Shown piece after piece: positions 18,416 through 25,866 of a stretch of 64,000 nt of DNA; position 1 is the stretch's first letter, and each line of letters opens with the position of its first letter. Source of the DNA: Bryobacteraceae bacterium (GTDB taxonomy: Bacteria; Acidobacteriota; Terriglobia; Bryobacterales; Bryobacteraceae); assembly GCA_025056865.1 (NCBI GenBank), contig JANWVO010000006.1:1-64000 (forward strand). Reading direction: 5' to 3'. The notes below the pieces were generated by a model, which made no database searches, was not told the DNA's origin, and worked only from the letters and a program-made list of their open reading frames with translations. Made by a program: the position numbers and the translations under genes.

Positions 18416-18728
18416 GCCTGCCGGGGACTCCTGCTTCGCGCAAAGCCATCTTGCAATGGGACTTGAGTTCACCGTGCGCGGCGCACACTCTGTGGCGGCC
18501 TGCTGCGCGGGCCGCCCTGATGCATGGGGGAGGCGGGGATGAGAGAGCAGGGCATGCTGCCGATGCACCCTTCCGCGGGACATTTTCTGCTGGATCTGCG
18601 GACGGAGGCGGCAGGACCGCGTCCCGCAGCGAGGGGCAAGGGCCATCCCTGAGGCGTGGGATGCCGCGGAGCATGATGCGAAAAGATGGCGAAGAGGTGA
18701 TGGATCCGTTGGAATCATGGCGGGATTC

Positions 18729-18817
18729 GGCGTCCCCGTGCCGGGGCGGATGGAACGAAATGCTGGCAGACCATGTGGCAAAGATGACGGGCGTCCCCGT
18801 GCGGGGGCGGATGGAAC
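18729..18817. CRISPR. CRISPR-like element: two 28-bp repeats around one 33-bp spacer
   Basis: Repeat 1 (18729-18756) and repeat 2 (18790-18817) match at 27 of 28 positions; both contain GTCCCCGTG and end GCGGATGGAAC. The spacer is 18757-18789, so the period is 61 nt, as in type I-E arrays. The reverse complement starts GTTCCATCC, close to the GTTCATCCCC face of I-E repeats, and each repeat has an inner CCCC/GGGG palindrome. No third copy occurs one period away and there is no cas gene in the window. It may be an orphan remnant, or a chance pair of palindromic repeats. It lies in the 551-nt gap between fabI and the next gene, which otherwise holds nothing recognisable. Confidence 0.4.
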
Positions 18818-18951
18818 AGCCGCGGGCCTCGGCTGTCGGTGGGCCAGAGATCGCCGGCCCCATTGTCACGCGCATTTTGTGCCCCATTCCTGCGGAAAAA
18901 TGCACCCATGCGGGGCAGAGGCTCACGTCCTGAGCCACCCATGGAGAAACA

Positions 18952-19257
18952 ATGAAGCAATCCATGAGGAACGGAGACCGGTTCACCGGAGTTCGATTGG
19001 AAGCCCAGCAGGCCGCATACCTGCGGGCCTTTGTCAGCATCGCCCTGGAATTGCGGTACATCAAGGACTACATCGACGACGAGGCCATGGAAGTGCTCGG
19101 GGCTGCCGTGCAGGAAATCGGGCGGCAGCTCGTGAAGATGCAGTACCCCGAAGGACTGCTGCGGGAGGATATGTTCCCCCTCCTCTTCCTCCCGAAGGCA
19201 TACGAGGTCATGGATCAGGAGGAGGTGTTGAGGGACACCTTCACCGAGCTCCACTAA
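18952..19257 (+). CDS. Small hypothetical protein
   Basis: A 101-aa acidic, mostly helical protein (LRAFVSIALELRYIKDYIDDEAMEVLG...). It has no signal peptide, membrane segment or recognised motif. The ATG has a GGAG-type site 6 nt upstream (GGAGAAACA), and the low-bias N-terminus (MKQSMRNGDRFTG) reads like a real protein. It is followed by a strong hairpin and then the ARPP-1-like gene on the same strand, so the two may be co-transcribed. I do not recognise a family. Confidence 0.6.
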   Translation: MKQSMRNGDRFTGVRLEAQQAAYLRAFVSIALELRYIKDYIDDEAMEVLGAAVQEIGRQLVKMQYPEGLLREDMFPLLFLPKAYEVMDQEEVLRDTFTELH

Positions 19258-19306
19258 AGTTCGGCGGCGGCCAGGAGGGAAGTGAGCCATCCTGGTGCCG
19301 CCGGCG

Positions 19307-19342
19307 GCAGCCCGGCAGCGAGGTGACCGCTGCCGGGGCTGC
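19307..19342 (+). other. Stable intercistronic hairpin
   Basis: 19307-19320 pairs with 19328-19342 over 14 bp with a single bulged G and a 7-nt loop (AGGTGAC). No T-tract follows, so it is more likely an mRNA stability or attenuation element than a simple terminator. Confidence 0.55.
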
Positions 19343-19416
19343 CAGCTTCGGAGGAATTGGCGGCCGCGGGTTGGGCTGGCCAAGAGGACAGAAGAAGAAC
19401 AGGGAGGAAGACGCCT

Positions 19417-20466
19417 ATGACAACGTTGAAGGAATATCTCGAAAGATTGCAGGTTGGGGATCCGGCCGAATTCCAGGGCCTGGCCATGCTGCCCATCGCG
19501 GGCGCGGAACCGGCGCAGGGCGAACCCGCCTACATCCTGCTGGAGGATGCGGTGAGATCTGGCGTAGCGAAGGTGGAAGAGTTGCCGTCTGCCTCCGTGC
19601 CGGAGATTGCGGTTGAGAATCTCTCCGATCGGCCCGTGTTGATCCTGGGGGGCGAAGAGCTGGTGGGCGCCCGGCAGAACCGGATCCTGAACCTGACGAT
19701 TCTCGCCCCGCCGCGGCAGAGGACCGTTGTTCCGGTGTCCTGTGTGGAGGCTGGGCGCTGGCGGCCAGTCAGCCCGCGGTTCCACCCCACGCCGTCGGTT
19801 GCATTCGGCAAGCTGAGAGCCGAAAGCACGGCCCATGTGACCGCATCCATGCGGGCTGGAATCGGCCGCAGGACCAATCAGGCGGCGGTGTGGATGGCAG
19901 TGGATGAGAAGCTGGAACGCCTTGGCGTACAGTCGCCGACCTCTGCCATGCGAGAAGCCTTTGCGCGCCACGAGAGGGATGTCGAAGAGTACGTCCGGCG
20001 CCTGCCGTGGGGGGAAGGCCAGACTGGAGCCGTTTTTGCCATCGATGGGCGGCCCGCAGGGATCGATCTTTTCGATCACCCCAATACATGCCAGCGGATG
20101 TTGCCGAAGCTCGTCCGGGGTTACGCGCTGGACGCCATGGAAAAGAGGTACTGGGCCGGGACGGGGACTGACGAGAAATCGGCGGCGGGGAGCGGCGCAG
20201 AAAGCACGGACCTCCTCGCGGCAGCTTTGCGGGCCTGGATCGCATCGGTCGGAGAGGCCGAGACACTCATTCAGCCGGCCATCGGCCTGGGGCAGGACGT
20301 GCGGATGGAAAGCGCGACGATCACGGGTGCGGCGCTGTGGGTGGATGACCGTTACGTTCATCTGTGCGCGTTTCCGGCTCGTACCAAGGCTGACCCGCGG
20401 AGAAGGAGTTCCATCCGGCGGCACCTCTGGTGGAACCCGGTTGACTCGCAATCCGGTGCAGAATGA
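19417..20466 (+). CDS. ARPP-1/DUF6569 domain protein
   Basis: A 349-aa soluble protein matching the ARPP-1 (DUF6569) family: PVLILGGEELVGARQNRILNL (~70-90), VVPVSCVEAGRW (~105-116), GAVFAIDGRPAGIDLFD (~205-221) and PKLVRGYALDAMEKRYW (~230-246). The family was named for its association with ADP-ribosylglycohydrolase and rhodanese-phosphatase proteins and is thought to act in ADP-ribose-related metabolism or conflict, but its biochemistry is unknown. No such partner is adjacent here. The ATG before TTLKEYLERL has AGGGAGGA 8 nt upstream; the ORF can be extended 20 codons upstream but without support. Confidence 0.75.
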   Translation: MTTLKEYLERLQVGDPAEFQGLAMLPIAGAEPAQGEPAYILLEDAVRSGVAKVEELPSASVPEIAVENLSDRPVLILGGEELVGARQNRILNLTILAPPRQRTVVPVSCVEAGRWRPVSPRFHPTPSVAFGKLRAESTAHVTASMRAGIGRRTNQAAVWMAVDEKLERLGVQSPTSAMREAFARHERDVEEYVRRLPWGEGQTGAVFAIDGRPAGIDLFDHPNTCQRMLPKLVRGYALDAMEKRYWAGTGTDEKSAAGSGAESTDLLAAALRAWIASVGEAETLIQPAIGLGQDVRMESATITGAALWVDDRYVHLCAFPARTKADPRRRSSIRRHLWWNPVDSQSGAE

Positions 20467-21357
20467 GCGTGCCTGCCGCCAAGGCGGGTCGTGCCTCGGA
20501 GGAAAGGGCGGCTGGCGCCCGCAGGGCGCTGGCCGTCCTTCTGCTTTTTGCGAAGATCCGCGTTCCTGGTTCCCGCCAGACTGGGCGCGAGTCTGCTTCC
20601 GGGTCACCGCCGGGAGCGGAAAGTTGGCGCCGGCAGGTGAACCACATGCCCGCGGGCGGGGGCTCACGGGCCGTAACCAGACGGAGAAATGCCGCGTCTC
20701 AGCCCCCGCGCCTTTCGTGACACCCGGCGCGTGAGTGCAGGTCAGGCGAAAGGGGCCGTGCGGAGCGTCGCCCGCCCCGGGAGGGTATGGAACGGGTGAG
20801 GGCACGGATCGACGGGGCAGCGTGCGAGGTGCCCCTTCCGGCGTGGCCCGTTCGAACTGATTACGATCGACCTGCTCCGCACGGGCGATGGCGAGGCAGA
20901 TGAAGTCTGCCTGAACGGGGAAACTGACGAAGGCTTCTGGGGCGCAATAAAGAGGTGCCCCGGCTGCGGCAGGAGCCATTGCCGAAGGGGAAATCCACAC
21001 CCGAAGCGGAGGATTCCGGATCCGTTCCCATGCCGCCCAGCTCTGGAAGAGAGAGGCCAGGGAGACGTCCTTCTGGGAAAAGCCTCCACAGGGCCATGGC
21101 ATGGGCAGGTTTCGCAGGCGGCGACTCCCTTAGCTGATTGCGCGGCATCTCCGCCACCGGGCGGAATTGAGAGAGCGCAGCGTCCGGACCGGGCATCCCG
21201 TGCAGGGCCTTCCCCGTTCCGGGGAGCCGCTGATCCGGGCGGCGCAGGGGGACTCAACGGTCTGCCGCCAGTGGAGTTTCCCTGCGGCGGCTGGCGATCC
21301 CCAGAGTTGCGCGAGGCTCGACGGAGGTCCGCCTGCGCTCTCACGCCCCTGCACAGA
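20467..21357. other. Gene-poor interval of about 0.9 kb
   Basis: No ORF here looks coding: the available frames are Arg/Pro/Ser-rich, lack family motifs and overlap each other on both strands. One plus-strand frame from about 20862 to 21130 stays open and reads RCPGCGRSHC, a possible zinc-ribbon fragment, but has no start codon or ribosome site. I see no tRNA, repeat array or clear promoter. It may be decayed coding DNA. Confidence 0.5.
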
Positions 21358-22296
21358 TCAGTTGGCTGCCACAACGAAACTGAATGTGACGTCGTTCGAC
21401 CAGTTCACGGTGAGGGTGCCCGAGCCGTCGGCGAGCCGGACGATGGAAGCCCCCTGAAGTGTGGCGACCGCTCCGATCGGGCTGAGTACGGGAGCCGGAT
21501 TGGAGCTTGCCGGGAATGTGCCTGCCGGAAACGTGATGACGTACTGGCCCGTGCCGTTGCGTGTGGATGACCATCCCGCGGGCAGGTTCTGTGGGCTTCC
21601 ACTGGAGGATACAACGCCTCCCAGCGAATTCTTCGCCTGAGGCATATCAATGAAGTAGCCGTTGATGTCGATCAGCAGGTCGGTCGGGTTGCCGGCCACG
21701 ACATTGATGGCCCCATTCACGCCGGCGGCGATGATGACCGCATTGTTCACAATGTCCCCGGTGTAGGAGTTCAGGAATGAGGTCACTGGAAATGGATAGC
21801 CGCCCGGCCAGGCAGAAAGAAAGCTGAGCGGTCCCTGAGGGATGGCCACCAGATTCAGCGAATATGCCTTGGCTTCGGGCGGGATCACGCAGGTGGGATG
21901 ATTCTTCAGCGGGAAGCTTCTGGTGACATAGCTGCTGAGAGCGGGAACACCAAAGGGTGCCGGCATGCCCGCAAAGGCCCGCGTGTCCACCATGCGGCAA
22001 GGCGTAATGGCGACAAAGGCCAGGGGGCCTGACAGGGGCGTGACACTGCCCAGCCGGGGAGTCCCGGGCGTGGTGCCCGAGTCCGATTTCAGGGGAATGC
22101 CTCCCGTCACCGCCGATTCCTGGCTGGGCGTCGGCATCCAGTATTGAGGCACAGGCCAGTTCCGGATCGGGATGTCCATCTGGCGAGGATCCTGACTGGC
22201 CGCGATGGGGACACTCAACCAGACAAGGAGAGTGCCCCGCATTGCCAACAACAGCCTTTGCGCCGCGAAGCCTCGTGCGACCCTCATCGCTCTCAT
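21358..22296 (-). CDS. Secreted protein of the acidobacterial 'TPCR..DTR' family
   Basis: About 312 aa with an N-terminal signal sequence (MRGTLLVWLSVPIAAS). The core reads FVAITPCRMVDTRAF, later AYSLNLVAIPQGPLSFLSAWPGG, LNSYTGDIVNNAVIIAAGVNGAINV and DLLIDINGYF. This set of phrases recurs in many secreted proteins of Solibacter-type acidobacteria, to my knowledge without assigned function. A second beta-rich domain (~215-312: GQYVITFPAGTFPAS, GTLTVNWSNDVTFSFVV) follows. The start is uncertain between the Met at 22296, one at 22287 and one directly before RGTLLVWLS. The gene stands alone; the ~340 nt upstream hold only a possible terminator of the next operon. Confidence 0.7.
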   Translation of the reverse strand: MRAMRVARGFAAQRLLLAMRGTLLVWLSVPIAASQDPRQMDIPIRNWPVPQYWMPTPSQESAVTGGIPLKSDSGTTPGTPRLGSVTPLSGPLAFVAITPCRMVDTRAFAGMPAPFGVPALSSYVTRSFPLKNHPTCVIPPEAKAYSLNLVAIPQGPLSFLSAWPGGYPFPVTSFLNSYTGDIVNNAVIIAAGVNGAINVVAGNPTDLLIDINGYFIDMPQAKNSLGGVVSSSGSPQNLPAGWSSTRNGTGQYVITFPAGTFPASSNPAPVLSPIGAVATLQGASIVRLADGSGTLTVNWSNDVTFSFVVAAN

Positions 22297-22511
22297 GCTT
22301 CGGCTTGTGCGCCACTCCTCTGCATAGCCCTCCGTCCCGATGGGGATATCGGCGCCGGAGCCGACGCCGTCAGCCTGCCGCCGGGATTCCTGTCCTCCAG
22401 CGCCTGGCAAACACCCGCTCCGGCATCCGGCGGCGCAGAAAAATGATTCCTGCTTCCAGCGGCGGCCGCGGGCGTGGCCGGTCCGAAGCGCGGATCCGCA
22501 TCCGGCGCCCG

Positions 22512-22539
22512 AAAAAAGATACCTCTCCGCCGGAGGCGG
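22512..22539 (-). terminator. Possible terminator of the FkbH/glycosyltransferase operon
   Basis: Read on the minus strand, CCGCC-TCC-GGCGG (22539-22527) is followed after 9 nt by six T residues (22517-22512). The stem is only 5 bp and the T-run is displaced, so confidence is modest. It lies about 100 nt past the operon's last stop codon. Confidence 0.35.
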
Positions 22540-22639
22540 TCTTTCCGGCGGGCGTTGCCGCTGCCCTGGAGACCTGAGACGGAAGACGGGGAGGAACAGA
22601 CTGAGCAGAAAGCCGGTTGAGAGGCGCGGCCCTCATCCG

Positions 22640-24670
22640 TCAGACCGAGGACGCCTGTTCGAGATGGGCTTTCAAGGCGGCCAGCAGGGTCGGCAGCGTG
22701 GATTCGAAATAGAAATGGCCGCCCGGAAAATCAATGCGCTCAAATCGGGCGGTCGTCTGTTCCCGCCAGGCCTCCAGGTGGCTGGATGTGACGTTGGGAT
22801 CCGCGTCGCCGCCATAGGCGAAGATCGGGATGTCCAGCGGCGGCTCCGGCGTATAGACGTAATGGCGGTACAGGCGGGCGTCCGACAGCAGAGCAGGCAG
22901 CGCGAGCTTCAGCAGCTCGGGATGGTTGAGCACGCTCGGCGGGAAGCCTTCCAGCCGGCGCAGCTCCTCGATGAAATCGCGCAGGGAGGGCTCCGGCGGC
23001 GGAACGTGGTTCCGGCGGAACTGCGGCGCCCGCGCTCCGGAGACGTGCAGCGAGCGCGGCATCGGCAGCCCATGCCGGCGCAGCGCCCGCGCAAGCTCGA
23101 AGGCGACGCCAGCGCCCATCGAGTGTCCGAAGAACGAAAAAGGGGCGTCGAGGAATGGGCGGATCTGCCCGACAAGAGCATCCACCAGAGGCTCCATGCG
23201 CTCGAAGGCGGGTTCGGAGGCGCGCGACTCGCGTCCAGGCAGCCGTACCGGAACCACGAAGGCGACCGGAGCCAGCGGCTCGCTCCAGGCACGGAAAGGG
23301 AGCGCTCCGCCGCCAGCCCACGGGAAGCAGAACAGGCGGAGTTGTTCCGGCGGCGCCGCATGGATGTTTGGGAACCACGGATGGGTGGCGGACGGCCGGC
23401 CCGCGGCGCGCCGCGAAAGACGAAGCGCGAGCAGACGCCGCTTCTCCTCGCTGAGCGCGGGCTTCGGCTGCGCGGGCGGAGGCGTCCTCTTCGGCTTCTT
23501 CAGCAGCTCGAGCAGGGCATGCTCGAAGGGCTCGATGGTGAGCGATGCTGCATACTCGAGCGCCGCCCGCCGGCTCGCCGCGGAGATCTCCTGCCAGTGG
23601 GCGCGGTCTGTGGTGAGCCGCTCCAGCACGCGCTGCCAGGGGGTGACGTCCTGCGGTGGAACCTCGGCGACCGGGACCATGGAGGCGTCCAGCGCCGGCT
23701 GGTACCGCACGATCGGATTCACGCGGATCAGATAGGGCACGCCCAGCTTGGCTTCGTGCAGCCCGCCCACGTCGCTGGCCACCACCGGAACGCCGCGGCT
23801 CATCGCCTCCAGCACGATGCGCGAGCGGGCCTCGGCCCACACCGAAGGCACCAGCATCACGCGCGTGCGCCGCAGCAGGTCGTCGATGTTGTCCATGCGC
23901 GGCAGCAGCGTGATGTTCGGGACGCTGCGCAGCTCCTCCAGTTCCGCCGGCGTCGTGCCCCACGTAGGCACGGCGGCGAACCGCAGGTGCGGCATCCGCC
24001 GGGCCAGTTCGAGGAAGATGGCGATGCCCTTCACCGCGCAGGGGTTCACCATGGAGACAAATTCGTTGTCAAACGAGCCGAGCAGCGGGAACTCCGAGCC
24101 GGGCTCGAGCAGCGAAATCGGCACGTGGATGGCATCCAGCCCGCTCCACTCGCGGACGTAGCCGGCCACGTAATGGCTGACGCCGATGATGAGGTCCGCG
24201 TGGCGCAGGTTCTCCGTCTTGGCGGCGCTGACCATGGAGCTGTCCGGGCCGAAGGGCACTGCGATGGTGGCGCGCACCAGGTAGACCACGCGGGCGCGGG
24301 GATGGCGGATGGCGAGGTCGAACAGGATCTGGCCCGGATCGTCGGTCGAGGTGAGGATGATGTCCGGATCGAAGGCGTCCAGGCAGGACTGGAAAAACGC
24401 GCGCAGGTGCGGCTGACGGGTCAACACGCGGACGCGCACGCCGTGGAGCGTATAGGCGAGCGACTCGTGATCCTCTTCCGCCGCGATGGAGCGTGCGGCC
24501 AGCTCCCGCTTCAGATCCTCGTGCGCCTGGTCAGAAAATTCCGGGACGCGCGTGACCACCAGCGTCTCATGGCCGCGGGCCGCCAGCGCTTCCATCAGCA
24601 GGCGGTTGCTCTTGTCGCCCCCGCCGAGCGAAGGGAAGTAGGTCGAGTTGTGCGCCAGCAGGACCTTCAT
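22640..24670 (-). CDS. Fusion of GT4 glycosyltransferase and type II thioesterase
   Basis: A 676-aa fusion. Residues 1-~390 are a GT-B glycosyltransferase of family 4 type, with the donor-site Glu-x7-Glu (Glu280, Glu288 in WAEARSRIVLEAMSRG) and SDVGG. Residues ~405-424 (ALSEEKRRLLALRLSRRAAG) resemble linkers of nonribosomal peptide synthetases. Residues ~440-676 are a type II thioesterase (TesA/GrsT-like): LFCFPWAGGG, Ser517 in GHSMGAG, Asp622 in YGGDADP and His652 in FPGGHFYF. Such thioesterases hydrolyse or transfer acyl groups from carrier proteins. The ATG overlaps the stop of the upstream glycosyltransferase by 4 nt. No frameshift is seen, so the fusion looks genuine. Acceptor and donor sugars are unknown. 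Confidence 0.88.
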   Translation of the reverse strand: MKVLLAHNSTYFPSLGGGDKSNRLLMEALAARGHETLVVTRVPEFSDQAHEDLKRELAARSIAAEEDHESLAYTLHGVRVRVLTRQPHLRAFFQSCLDAFDPDIILTSTDDPGQILFDLAIRHPRARVVYLVRATIAVPFGPDSSMVSAAKTENLRHADLIIGVSHYVAGYVREWSGLDAIHVPISLLEPGSEFPLLGSFDNEFVSMVNPCAVKGIAIFLELARRMPHLRFAAVPTWGTTPAELEELRSVPNITLLPRMDNIDDLLRRTRVMLVPSVWAEARSRIVLEAMSRGVPVVASDVGGLHEAKLGVPYLIRVNPIVRYQPALDASMVPVAEVPPQDVTPWQRVLERLTTDRAHWQEISAASRRAALEYAASLTIEPFEHALLELLKKPKRTPPPAQPKPALSEEKRRLLALRLSRRAAGRPSATHPWFPNIHAAPPEQLRLFCFPWAGGGALPFRAWSEPLAPVAFVVPVRLPGRESRASEPAFERMEPLVDALVGQIRPFLDAPFSFFGHSMGAGVAFELARALRRHGLPMPRSLHVSGARAPQFRRNHVPPPEPSLRDFIEELRRLEGFPPSVLNHPELLKLALPALLSDARLYRHYVYTPEPPLDIPIFAYGGDADPNVTSSHLEAWREQTTARFERIDFPGGHFYFESTLPTLLAALKAHLEQASSV

Positions 24671-25863
24671 GAGGTGCGGCTCCGCTGCTTCAGCAGCTTC
24701 AGCAACAGCGCCTGGCGGGCGCTGTCGAGCGGCCTTTCGGCCGCGGCAATGGGCAAACGCGCCGGGGGCAGGGAGGCGAGGAACCGCTCCATCGCGTCCG
24801 GATCCACGGAGGCGACGAACGCCGCGGCAGCCTGGCGGGACCGCCCGCTTTCTGCGCGGTACTCTGCTTCATCCTCCAGCAGCGTGCGCAACGCCGCGAT
24901 CCACGGCCTGATGTCCTGCGGCGGAAGAACGGGGCGGGGCATGTGCGCGGCATCAAATTCCATGCGGTAGCATTCCGGCGGCTTCACCGGGATCACGAAG
25001 CCGGTGCCGCACTTGGCCTCCAGCAGCCCGCCGGAATCGGAGCTGACCACGGGGATGCCGCGCAGCATCGCTTCCATCACGATCAGCCCGAACCCCTCGT
25101 ACCACAGCGAGGGCATGAGCAGGATGGAGCCGCGGCCCAGGAACTCCTCGATGCGCCCCACGGCGCCAAGAAGGGAGACGTTCGGCAGCCTGGACAGTTC
25201 AGCCTCGTCCTCCGGCGTGGTGCCCCAGCCCCGCAGCGCGTCGAACGGAATATCCGGGAAATGGCGGGCCAATTCGAGGAAAATGGAGATTCCTTTTACC
25301 GCGCACGGGTTGATCATCAGAACCCGTTTTCTGGAAAAATCCGACAGATCCGGCCAGGGCGGATCGCCATAAATCGGCGGATGGATGACGGCCGCATCGC
25401 GGCCGAGGTGCTCGCGGATATAGGCGGCCATGTGGCGGCCGATGGCCACCACGGCGGCGGCGTTGCGGACGATTTCCGCCGCGGGAGGATCCGCGTGCCA
25501 CGACTCGGGGCCGAAAGGGAAGAACTGCGGCGTGTGGGCGAGATAGACGATGCGGCCGGGCGAGGTCCGCGCGGCCTCGCGGAGCAGCGTGTGAGAGAGG
25601 TCCTCGCTGGAGACCAGCACCCAGTCGGGCTGGAACTCGCGGATCAGCCGGCCGAGCGCGGCGGCGTGCAGCGAAAGCGAGGGAACGGAATGAATGGCGA
25701 TGCCGTCGACGACGGACTGGCGCGGCTCCTGCGTCAGCGAGGACGCCGCGACGGCGCAGGCGTGGCCCCGCGCCGCCAGGCGCCGGAGCCAGGCGAGGTT
25801 GGATCGCGTGGAGCCCCCCCGCGGCGGATCATAGGAGGCGTTCGACGCCAGCAGGATCCGCAT
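24667..25863 (-). CDS. GT4-type glycosyltransferase
   Basis: A 398-aa GT-B glycosyltransferase, with Glu-x7-Glu in WYEGFGLIVMEAMLRG and SDSGG in the nucleotide-sugar half. It is clearly paralogous to the N-terminal domain of the next protein: both read NPCAVKGI(S/A)IFLELAR, GWGTTP or TWGTTP, and end in VPPQD/LPPQD-type segments, so the pair arose by tandem duplication. The C-terminus ends PLDSARQALLLKLLKQRS, another NRPS-linker-like helix. It begins 3 nt after the FkbH-carrier gene and ends in a 4-nt overlap with the fusion gene. Likely role: transferring a sugar in the pathway served by the FkbH carrier. Confidence 0.88.
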   Translation of the reverse strand: MRILLASNASYDPPRGGSTRSNLAWLRRLAARGHACAVAASSLTQEPRQSVVDGIAIHSVPSLSLHAAALGRLIREFQPDWVLVSSEDLSHTLLREAARTSPGRIVYLAHTPQFFPFGPESWHADPPAAEIVRNAAAVVAIGRHMAAYIREHLGRDAAVIHPPIYGDPPWPDLSDFSRKRVLMINPCAVKGISIFLELARHFPDIPFDALRGWGTTPEDEAELSRLPNVSLLGAVGRIEEFLGRGSILLMPSLWYEGFGLIVMEAMLRGIPVVSSDSGGLLEAKCGTGFVIPVKPPECYRMEFDAAHMPRPVLPPQDIRPWIAALRTLLEDEAEYRAESGRSRQAAAAFVASVDPDAMERFLASLPPARLPIAAAERPLDSARQALLLKLLKQRSRTS

Positions 25864-25866
25864 GGC

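Noticed and set aside
18715-21102. A 795-codon minus-strand frame across the gene-poor region
   Set aside because: It runs antisense to the ARPP-1 gene, has low-complexity Pro/Arg composition and crosses the CRISPR-like repeats.
20862-21130. Zinc-ribbon protein gene (RCPGCGRSHC)
   Set aside because: No start codon or ribosome site, no recognisable domain beyond the short motif, and the frame continues into antisense of the secreted protein gene.
22340-24970. An 876-codon plus-strand frame opposite the GT4-thioesterase gene
   Set aside because: Antisense shadow; the minus strand encodes two clear catalytic domains.
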